Shown piece after piece: positions 55,386-64,000 of a DNA stretch of 64,000 bases (its first letter is position 1; the number at the start of each line of letters is the position of its first letter). The position numbers were made by a program, and so were the translations under genes. The notes beneath the pieces were generated by a model. That model worked only from the letters and a program-made list of their open reading frames with translations. It did no database searches and was not told where the DNA came from. Origin of the DNA: Diatrype stigma (lineage: Eukaryota; Ascomycota; Sordariomycetes; Xylariales; Diatrypaceae). Location of the stretch: assembly GCA_022225965.2 (NCBI GenBank), contig JAKJXP020000011.1, positions 1-64,000 of the forward strand. The letters run 5' to 3'.

Positions 55386-56932
55386 GTTGAAGTTGGTTTT
55401 GGTTGATAGACCATAAGACGGAGGTGATGGCTGTGTGTGGTATAGACGCACGATTTCCCACAGTTTTATAAAGTGTAGTCTCACAGCAGAGCATTCACTG
55501 TGCCAGAAGGAATTTTACCATGAAGTTGAAGGCTAATATGCACTCTTCACTACAGGCAATATCTGAAGCAAAACCTCCCTTTATATAAGCAGACTGGTGG
55601 GTTGCAAGCAACTCAATGCTACCCTTACATAATCTGGTACTAAAATGCCTCCTTTCCTTGTGCTGCTATCCTCGGAAGCTTGCGGGCAAGCATGTGCAAA
55701 GTTACTTCCAAGCCGTCGTAGGTTGATATTGTAAACGATCAATGAAAGTTTTCGGTATCTTTGATATTAAGAGAACCTTACTAAGCCATGCTTCATTGTA
55801 TCCATTATGGACGCCATTAACGCCGCCACCGTTAACCCCGTATCAGCAATAACCATAGTTGCTAGCCTTCCGGTCGATTTTTCTTCCTCATTTCCCCCTG
55901 CTATGCCCCTGCTGTCGCGCCGCCGCCATGCCTGCCTACCCCGCTGACTCCTGATACTGTTGTCTGAACGCCATGGCACTCCATGTACATTTCCCTACGT
56001 AGTGTATACGTACCGTGCTTGCGTATTTCTTAGAGGTCATCACGCGTGCTATCAGACTGGCAGGCGGCCAGCCGACAGTGGGGGTATCTATTCCCCCGTG
56101 GGGATTGTGGATTGCGAGTATGCGCAACGGAACAGGACTACAAGTGCTTACTGTTATATGATAATTACTATACCTTTTCACTACATGGAAGAAGAAGAAC
56201 CATCTATACAGTCTCCACTTCGAACCCTGCCAGCACTTTGTCAAGCCCCTGGACCCCCACCTCCCCCCACTCCCCCGACGTCCACACTATCATTGCCCAT
56301 CAAGCATAAGCTCAGTAAAGCTCTGATGTTCGAGATGCAACAACCTTGCGTAAGCTTATGCTCGAAGGGGACCTATGTCTGCATCTTGTTATATGATATG
56401 CAAGAGAGGAAGGACGTACGCAAGCGAAGTGCCAAAGGAGTAGAGGCGTACTTTCATGGGCCCTGTACATAGCGCTAACGTAACGGAACTTTTGTAGTCA
56501 TTCATGGCCTAGTCGAAGGATCGCTAATTCATTACAAGGGGTTGCTGTGATGTTCCCATCCTAATGCAACCCGTATGCAGCGTCCGTCTGGAGCTCCTTA
56601 CTCGGCAAGTCACCACGGCCAGCCTTGTAAGTAGGCTCCACGGTTCGTTTCTACGTCCCTGCTACCACATAGATGACCTAAAAATGGAATCATGTCGTAA
56701 TCACGTGCCGTTCCAAGGGCTGGTCTCATTCGTGGTTTGAATTCTCTGAGCCTGGTGTATCACTCTGATTTGTGATGACCTTTCATGAGTTTGAACTACC
56801 TTAAGCACTATAAGAATGGGGCATTTCAAGTCTAAGAGGCAATACTGAAGCCGTGAGAACTATATTGTACGACCATTTGACGTTTGATTGAGTTTCAGTT
56901 CGTACTTCACCCCTATCTGTGTGTACACTAGT
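55386..56932. other. Intergenic 1.5 kb, promoter side of the diiron gene
   Basis: Normal composition. It contains the 5' region of the minus-strand redox enzyme gene and the 3' flank of the dioxygenase gene. Open frames here (55,960-56,472 plus; 55,936-56,244 minus) overlap on opposite strands, lack homology I can recognise and are probably chance. Confidence 0.5.
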
Positions 56933-57871
56933 CTAAGCCTTGTGCGGTCGCAGTAGATAGATGAGTCCATTCTTCATTCTCTTGGGACCCGGTGGCGCTA
57001 TAACGCGGTGTAAGGTTGAGTGCAGGCGCCCTCCAGATCGCTTCGCAAGATCATCGGCGACATTGATGAGAACGGAGCCCTCGACGACGGGGACGGGCAC
57101 CCATTCCCCTGTCTCTTTTCCATCTTCATCATAGACCGGTAGCTGAGTGGTCACTTCGTCGTACCATAGCAGCGTGATCAGGCCAAAATCAGTGTGTGCT
57201 GGGACCACCACATTCCCAGCATCGTGAACTGGGGCTTTATATAGTAACTTGAAGCCCGTGTCACTGGGAATCGTTGGGTCATCCTTGAGTTCTGGGATCT
57301 GGATGTCCACCCCAGCACAAAGCTCGGCGAGAACCGTCTGGACGGCATCATTCAAAGTCTCTAGCATGCGAGTGATGAGCTCTTTTTGGGGCTCGAGAGT
57401 CGCTGGAAAGACCCATTTTCCGAGTGTGAACTCATCTCGTGCAATCTGCAATGGAATCGATTAGAACATAACACATCATCAAAGAAATAGGTGGCCACAA
57501 ACCTCGTAGTATGCCAGTCCCTTTCCAGGGTGATACCTTGGTAGAAGTAGCAATGTCAGCTTAATACACGGAATAGTTGCGTATCCAGTATCTCTCGCTT
57601 ACCCTCGTTCCAGTCCCTCACGGAGACTCTGAACTTTCTCATCGGAATCTTCGGGAAGTTTAAAGAACTCTTGTCCTGTCTTGAAAAGCTGGGGCAGGTC
57701 TCCAAAGATGGCTTGTGTCTTGGGGCCTCGAAGGTCTAGATAGAACATGCCTACCGTCTTTGCGGCCTGGACGAGCTTCTTGACCTCGGAGTCATCCTTG
57801 TTTGCTAATGCTTCGTAGTTGACCACGGCTAGTTGCGCGGTCTTCTCTGAACCACCATTATCGACAGCCAT
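56933..57871 (-). CDS. 2-oxoglutarate/Fe(II)-dependent dioxygenase (isopenicillin N synthase-like)
   Basis: Three exons on the minus strand: 57,871-57,603, 57,536-57,503 (34 nt) and 57,445-56,933. The introns have GTAAGC..AAG and GTTTGT..GCAG ends. The join reads LERG/YHPGKGLAYYE/IARDEF and gives 271 residues. The C-terminal oxygenase domain shows VPAHTDFGLITLLW (His and Asp iron ligands) and STLHRVIAPP (second His). It is followed by RMKNGLIYLLRP, whose Arg fits the 2-oxoglutarate anchor. The N-terminal domain (VNYEAL, VGMFYLDL) is also typical. The protein stops soon after LLRPHKA, shorter than the usual 320-360 residues, so the last strand/helix may be lost; activity is still possible. The start was chosen at 57,871 (ACCATGGC context); one more upstream Met is in frame. 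Confidence 0.85.
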
Positions 57872-58838
57872 GGTTACCACGGATAGGAGCAATGAAAACT
57901 TCGAAAGAAACTCGAAAACTATGATGGGCTATGAGTCAAGCTTCTCAGATTGGGCGCAGGACACCCCTAGATGTATGAGACAAAAGTGAATTATAATAAA
58001 TTTGAGGGTGTAGGAAGTAGAGGACCTCGTTGAGGAGTGATATTAGGTAGTTCGGATTAGGGTGATTCCCCTTTAATGCCTATGTAGTATTACGCTTCGG
58101 CAGGGATTTTCGGGCTTATTACGAGGCCCATAAAATTACAAGGGAGCTGAACAGGGGCTCGATCATATCTAGCGGGTTGGGGTACAATACCCCTGCGCCG
58201 CTTTGTAGTGCATATATACGGAGTACATGGATCTAGAAATGCAGAGGAACTATCCAGGTTACATCGCGAACCAGTACCTGAAGCATGAAAAGCTGTGGAT
58301 CTTTCAGGGTTCTTTAATAGTTACATCCCGCATTGCCACACACATCCTGCCGGAGAGACTTGTTACGAGATAAAAATTCCTCGGCTGCGAGACCAAGGAG
58401 TTACGTCACGGAATATGGCGGCTGCTTGTATAATCCTACGAAGATTGCGCAATTCCTAATGGGATCGTGAGGCAGGTTATCACACCGCCTCGCGGGGCTT
58501 CTTCCTTGGATTGTAATCCTTGGAGCATCCTACTGCTCCAGGTCCTACACTCGTGACTCATCTCGTCACAATTCTGGAAGGCAAGTGTAAGGGGGGCGTA
58601 GCATCGGACATGACAAGCATGTGAAGGGGAGCCCAACCAGATCAGGTTTAAGGCAATAGCTGGCAACAGGTATCTTTCACCTCCAGCTTACCCCTCTACT
58701 TGAATATCGAAGAAATAGACAATAGACGGCGCACTCTTTTTCCCCGCCAACTTCATCTGCAACTGCATCAAGAGATCAGTATCGAGAATCAGCCTTCACA
58801 TAGAAACCGCCTCGACCATCTCACAGTATACTCACACA
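57872..58838. promoter_or_regulatory. Divergent promoter between dioxygenase and AspRS-like genes
   Basis: 967 bp separate the two start codons, which face away from each other, so shared control is possible. A CCAAT element for the minus-strand gene lies at 57,949-57,953 (ATTGG on the plus strand), about 80 bp before its start. A CATATATAC box is near 58,210. No repeated operator-like motif is obvious. Confidence 0.4.
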
Positions 58839-60481
58839 ATGGCCGAGAACGCAGTAAGTATCCTCTGTCACGAATCACAGTAGTTGGCATGGCTCTGATA
58901 TATCCAACAGAAAAGCCTCGCGAGCTCTGCCCTGAAGGGAGAAAGGGTCACTCTGGAAGCCAGGGTCGTCAAAGTCTCGAAGTCTGAACTCCGAAGACAG
59001 CTGAGCTTGAAACTAAGAACCCAGGAAAGCTTCCTTATAGCCAGTCTAGACGGCGATGCGATAGGAGAAGATAAATGGCAAGAAGCACAACTGTTGACGC
59101 CTGAGTCTATCGTTCGCATTGGGGGGCATATTTACGCCTCTCCTGGCGAAGAAGCCATATCGGACAAGGGCGTTACTAACGGACACGCCGAAGCTGTGTT
59201 GGACGCTACTCATACGATTTATGTCGATGATCTGATAATCATCGCAAAAGCTTCCCCAAACCTGCCCACGTTCCGCAGGGACGAACTCTTCGCACTTGGA
59301 CTCGAGGAGCGCCTTAACAACCGCATCCTCGACGTACGACACGGCGCCAGTGGAGCCATTTTCAAACTTCATTCAGGCATGTGTCAGCTGATTGTCGAGT
59401 TTCTCTGCTCGAAAGGTTTCCACTGGGTCCACACGCCCCGGATCATAACTGCCACCATCACAGGTGACAATGAGTTTTTTCACTTGCCATACTTCGGAGG
59501 TGACAGCTGGTTGGCTCAGAGCTCGCAGCATCACAAGCAAATGGCTCTCTCGATGGATATGCAGCGTGTTTTTGAGATTGGCCCTGTGTTCCGTGCCGAG
59601 GTGAAGTCTCGTGCGTCTGCGAGGCACATGACCGAGGTATGAAAGTCTTTTATCACGCGCTTTCATCCTCCAAGGATTGAATCCCACTGACCTGTGGTAA
59701 CATATAGTTCACTGTCCTAGATGTGGGCATGGTCTTCCAGGATGAGTATCATGAAGTGGTCAGCATGATCGAGTCTATGCTGGTCTTTGTATTCAGGGGT
59801 CTGCAGGAACGCAGGCAATTCAGACACCTCATTGAAACTGTCAAACGATTTTATCCTTCTACAAGGGAATTTCGTATTGGCCTGGACGAGCACGGAAACG
59901 TGCCTCGGATCACCTTCCTAGAGGCCAAACGTATCCTGCGCGAGGAGCTTGGCTTCGAAGCACCTGATAACAAGAATTTCACGTAAGTAATTCTAACATT
60001 CACACAAGCTGTTCTCACTGTGATTTAGAGTACTGACGTCAGCCATCTGTATAGCGACCAAGAGGAAGCTGCTCTGGGCCAGTATTTCCGCTCTTCTCCT
60101 AAACTGGGACAGACAGATGTCTTCACTATCGACCAATTTCCCGCATCCATGCGGCAGTTCAACTCACGGGCAAACCCAGACGTGCCTGGGCTCTCTAATA
60201 CTTGGGACACTATTGTGGGCGGGCGTGAGATCTGCTCTGGCAGCGAGCGCCTCAATGGGTATGACGAGGTGCGATCTGCCATGCGCGCGGGAGTATGTGG
60301 CCCGCCGTTGGACCCGGAAGCCGATCAGTGGCAACCATATCTGACGGCTTTCAAGTCCGGAATGCCACGGCACGGGGGTGTTGGCCTGGGCGTGAACAGG
60401 TTACTTCAGGGGTTCCTAGGTTTGGATGACGTTCGTGAAGTCACTTTGTTTCCAAGGGACGTGAATAGGCTTGCACCTTAA
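58839..60481 (+). CDS. Aspartyl-tRNA synthetase paralogue (class IIb)
   Basis: Four exons: 58,839-58,853 (only MAENA), 58,911-59,636, 59,708-59,982 and 60,055-60,481. Introns are 57, 71 and 72 bp with GTAAGTA, GTATGA and GTAAGT donors; joins keep the frame and give 480 residues. An OB-fold anticodon-binding part (about residues 6-105: VTLEARVVKVSK, ESIVRIGGHIYA) is followed by the catalytic core: QSSQHHKQM (208-216; usual QSPQLYKQM), motif 2 RVFEIGPVFRAE (224-235) and motif 3 GGVGLGVNRLLQGFLGL (446-462), then TLFPRD. In motif 3 the usual Glu/Asp before the ATP-binding Arg454 is Asn453. It lacks the long eukaryotic N-terminal extension. The eukaryotic cytosolic type is the closest match. Its subtelomeric place among oxygenase genes suggests an extra copy, not the housekeeping gene. 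Confidence 0.87.
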
Positions 60482-61529
60482 AGGGGTCTGTTTCTTGAGA
60501 CGAGTTATGGGAGAACTGGCTCAAGATGCTACAACAGATCCCATCTGGCGTTAATGGCCAAATTGGGTCTCCAATTCTGACCATGTTAGCCCTAACCTGA
60601 GCGGGACAAGCGGTTAAAGTACTTGAGGTAGTTTTCTTTTTACAACACAGCTAATTTCATTTTATATTTAAAGGGGCTTGCTTGGAAATTTAAATCAGCC
60701 TTCTTTAATCCCTCTTCTCGTAAATGATTCAATACGCAAGCACTGGTATCTATGTCAAGTTTACTTCATACCACACTGAAACAATGCCCGAAGATATCAT
60801 GAAACCACTTTAAGCGACAGCACATCGAAATATATCTCCCGACGTCATAGCCAGAAGTTTGGCACGAGACAAATAAAAGCCGTAAACTTGGGTCATTGGC
60901 TAAAGAGGCCATCAGTATATTTAAATGTTGAATAGGGGTACTGCGCCCCACACATATTGTGTATATATGTCAGTGTAGTCCCCCCAGCCCTCTGGCTGGA
61001 CACTTAGTATGGAATCTAACGGGTATTCATCCTATACATTTGATATTAAAGCGGTTGCTACGGCATCCATGTGTGACAAGGAAAATAAGCCTGCACAAAA
61101 CATTTCCGCAATGACCAATCTCAAATGGGTCCAGGCTGTCATGTAACCCAATCCACTGCAACCAAATGGCAGCGGCGTTGCAGTACCTAGCGTAGGCTGG
61201 AGTAGGGGTGTATATAAGGATCGTGAGCTAACTTTGGTGTTTATTTGGCGTAATCAAAGCCTGTTCTTTGCCTTGCCCTGGTATCCCAATTCGTTCATGC
61301 CCCTATCCGACCCATAATACCCCTATCGCCCCTATTCCTCTCTAGGATCATGAATGTGGCGGTGTATACTAGCCACAAAACACCAGCCACTGCAAGTGTG
61401 CAGCCAGTTAGGCAATGAGAAGGTTATCGTGGATGGCGTTGCGAGTTGCGCAATTTGAAAAGATTTCCGATAGATGGATTAAAAGGGAATGTGGTTACCA
61501 TCTGGTGATTATCGCGTAGCAGTCCTTAC
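60482..61529. other. Intergenic 1 kb, no gene recognised
   Basis: Normal to slightly AT-rich. Frames are short. The minus-strand 61-codon frame at 60,766 shows no family signal. Confidence 0.5.
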
Positions 61530-61537
61530 GTTGCATG

Positions 61538-62191
61538 CAGCGATGGCAGCAATTAAATCAATCAAAGGATTTCGAGTTTTTTAACCAATACAATTACAAT
61601 CAAAAAAGAAGCCTTTCTTCCGCGTTTTGAGGTCAATCAATACAATTAAGCCTTCAATTAAGTGAAAACCGGCCCGCACGTTAATCCGAACCTGCCGGAG
61701 GTTCGGCATTTATTGCCACATCCTTAACCATTTCCCATAATTCCTCCGAATCGTCCTTAAGCCAATGCTTTAAGTACTGGATATCGTAGGTGTATGGCGG
61801 AAGTAACTTGTTAAATTGATAAGAATGAAGGCGGTTTGGGATAGCAGACTGCCAACGGAAGCTTTACTTATTTATTATGCCTTGGGAATGGACGATCGGA
61901 AACGCCGAACTGGCTCGACCGCATTAAACCGGGTTTCGAAACACCAGATAATTCTCGTAATTCCTACTTATAAACAATACGGATAGGCTTCTGGTATGTG
62001 CTTTCGGGAAATCCTCGATCGGCATTGCGGTCGCCGAAGTACGCGTCATATACCTAATAATCGTCAAAAAGGACCAATCAGAGAAGACCATTACTTACCT
62101 TGATCAAAACAGACAATTCCGTTAATTGATAAAGACAATTCAATCAAGAAATCAATCAATCAAAAAATTGATTGAATTGCTGCCATCGCTG
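61538..62191. mobile_element. Non-autonomous hAT-type transposon, 654 bp
   Basis: Terminal inverted repeats of about 24 bp: CAGCGATGGCAGCAATT(A)AATCAAT at 61,538 and its complement ATTGAATTGCTGCCATCGCTG ending at 62,191. They are flanked by the 8-bp direct repeat GTTGCATG (61,530-61,537 and 62,192-62,199). CAG ends and 8-bp duplications are hallmarks of hAT elements. TTGATTG-type subterminal repeats crowd both ends. The interior holds only a short minus-strand open piece (about 61,685-61,860) ending LPPYTYDIQYLKHWLKDD..., possibly a transposase end or unrelated; no full transposase is present. Confidence 0.92.
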
Positions 62192-62199
62192 GTTGCATG

Positions 62200-63542
62200 A
62201 CACCCCAGTTGGAGGCGTACGAATACTTCTCGAAGTTCTCATGACTTAAAGTCTTGAAGCCACTGGCTTTTGTTGAAGCACATGTGTCCAGAAAGCAAGT
62301 AATTGATTATTGCCGAAGCGGGTTTCCGATGGGAGTATTTTTGAATATGTAACTAACGTCGTTAAAAGCCCGGTTGGTTCAAAGATCTCTTCCAGCTTCG
62401 GCAAAGTTGCTTCGCAGAGGGGTTTCTTATCCGGGGTGGTGTTAGAAGCGATGATTAGCATCCCTAAAAAAAAACATGGTTTGGAAGTTAGTTTTATATA
62501 TGATGCCCGCTCGGTAATTTATCTGCAGACGAACGGCTCGAGGGGAAGATGATACCCTTCAGTCCTCGCTGAACAAGATCGACATAAACACATTAGGTGC
62601 TGTCATGATCCTGTTTGACTTATCCGGGATTGGCCTGAGTTCGCTCTCTGTAGAAATCTCGAAATTATAGTAAGTCAACATGTGGATAATTATAATTTCA
62701 GGTACATCCTGCAACAAGAAGCGCCCGGGCAGGCATGGGAACCGCCACCCCACATGAGGGAGTCCGCCGTTAACGCAAAGTAGTAGAGCCCCGATCTGCA
62801 AACTTCATATGTGATAAACTCCAGAGTAGTCATAATTCTGGCAACTCCACTTTTGCTGCAGTTCAACAATATACACATGAACTGGGTATTCATGGATATG
62901 CATTGGTGTATAACCGAATACAACGCTCTTCCGTTCTTGCCTGACCTCAAATTCCACCAAAATTCCACCATCACCTCACCCCCCCCTTTTCTAATTAGCA
63001 GAAAGTGCAATTCAATAATGATCAAAGTATGCCGACAACCTTTTCCTCTTTAACTAATAATAAAACTCTACACACATTCGTATCCATAGTGCTATAAATA
63101 AAAGACCTTGAACGATGGAGGGCGAATTGTGTGTTGGTACGAATGTGTCACTTCGCCCGCGGAACGAGCCCATGCTGACAAATCTGCGTTGGTGAACATG
63201 CTCCGCAGTACTATTTCCTCGATTTAGCTCCTTTCGACACATACGGGTCCTTCTTTTAATGGTATGGCGGCGAACACGTTGCCTTTCTTTCTTTTTTGTT
63301 TTTATGCTTCTCAATGAAGGTGTCTAGTCAATATCGTTTTGGACTATGGGAACCAACGTACAGCAACCACACACTTTTAGAATGGGCACATTCAGGTCCT
63401 TCTCTTGACTTGCCGAGTACCCCGGGAACAATATATTCAGTCGCCGTTTTGACTTTCCTATTACGTAGACGGCTTCAACCCCGAACAAACTGAATTCTAT
63501 TTCACCAAATCGACAACAAAATCGCTACAAAGGAACATCGCA
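62200..63542. other. Intergenic 1.3 kb, no gene recognised
   Basis: Normal composition. Frames up to 111 codons (62,690-63,025 minus) overlap others on both strands and lack recognisable content. The last part is the 3' flank of the minus-strand gene that follows. Confidence 0.45.
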
Positions 63543-64000
63543 TCAAATCACATCCTCGACATCGCCTCCAGTAATCAGCTTCCATTCTACGAACCTTTCC
63601 TGTCCAGTGTGGCCTGAAGAAAGCAAACGTGCAAATTCTTCTTTGGCCTTGGATGTGGGTCTGCCCCCTGAGACTTTCATCGGCCACGGATCGATGATAG
63701 TGTGAGCAGACTTCATCTGAACTCCAGCACCCAAGGCTGCATCTGCAAACTCTTGGAGGTCCATGTAACTGTCACATACAAATAAGCCAACCATTATGCA
63801 GTAGGTGGGAAGGGCCCGAGGACATACCAATTGAAGTGCTTCTCCATGTCGTGAACCAACCCCAGCCCAGCGAACAGCTTGATGGCAGTAGGGTCATAAG
63901 GGTGCAAGACCTGGCGCCCCAGTTCTGGCATATACTGTAACACCTTTCTGATCTGCTCGCTAGGGTTTTCCCGAATTGGGCAATCGACAAAGATGGGAGT
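63543..64000 (-). CDS. Unidentified protein, last two exons (gene runs off the window)
   Basis: Minus strand. The terminal exon is 63,768-63,543 (stop TGA at 63,545-63,543), and an upstream exon runs from beyond 64,000 to 63,828, joined across a 59-bp GTATGT..ACAG intron. The visible 133 residues read through without stops: FVDCPIRENPSEQIRKVLQY, PELGRQVLHPYDPTAIKLFA, then after the junction YMDLQEFADAALGAGVQMKS, IIDPWPMKVSGGRPTSKAKE and a GGDVEDVI end. I do not recognise the family. A soluble, mixed alpha/beta protein seems likely. Intron structure and coherent composition support a real gene; the N-terminal part would settle its nature. Confidence 0.6.

Noticed and set aside
55936..56472. 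Opposing frames of 102 and 170 codons in the 55.4-56.9 kb gap
   Set aside because: They overlap on opposite strands and show no recognisable domain or intron signals.

Overview
The window is a fungal chromosome end. It opens with a TAACCC/TTAGGG telomere tract, so position 1 is the physical left end. Spliceosomal introns (GTAAGT-type donors, CTAAC/CTGAC-type branch sites, 57-121 bp long) and gene families typical of filamentous ascomycetes point to Pezizomycotina. I cannot name the species.

Layout. (1) 1-27.3 kb: telomere, then AT-rich DNA with the marks of repeat-induced point mutation (RIP): TpA everywhere, CpA/TpG scarce, CpG kept. It holds several minisatellites (periods of about 59, 145 and 117 bp and a 9-bp type) and three head-to-tail copies of a subtelomeric macrorepeat of about 2.59 kb. 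The third copy carries a full-length 7.43-kb Ty3/gypsy chromovirus (327-bp LTRs, target duplication ATATG) and two 260-bp solo-LTR-like insertions (duplications GTATT and ATCGG/ATCGA). (2) 28.2-30.25 kb: a normal-composition island with one intact thioesterase-like gene and the probable 3' end of a broken rhodopsin-domain gene. (3) 30.25-43.0 kb: two RIP-degraded Ty1/copia elements in opposite orientations (401-bp LTRs on the minus strand; 136-bp LTRs with duplication ATTAT on the plus strand). (4) 43.0-64 kb: normal composition. It starts with the 5' part of a rhodopsin-domain gene, interrupted by a solo gypsy LTR with a 5-bp duplication, and a decayed NACHT-type gene. Intact genes follow: an MFS monocarboxylate-type transporter, a gamma-glutamylcyclotransferase-like protein, a membrane-anchored heme-oxygenase-like diiron protein, a 2-oxoglutarate/Fe(II) dioxygenase, a divergently transcribed class II aspartyl-tRNA synthetase paralogue, a 654-bp non-autonomous hAT-type element with an 8-bp duplication, and the 3' end of an unidentified gene.

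How the parts relate. The gene-bearing part looks like an accessory subtelomeric locus: a transporter, two iron oxygenase-type enzymes and a duplicated housekeeping synthetase within about 13 kb. No backbone synthase (PKS, NRPS or terpene synthase) is visible, so reading it as a small metabolite locus with a spare tRNA synthetase is a hypothesis only. The transposon part gives a clear relative history: macrorepeat duplication, then LTR element insertions, then RIP, which replaced catalytic Asp with Asn, zinc ligands with Tyr, and Trp/Gln codons with stops.
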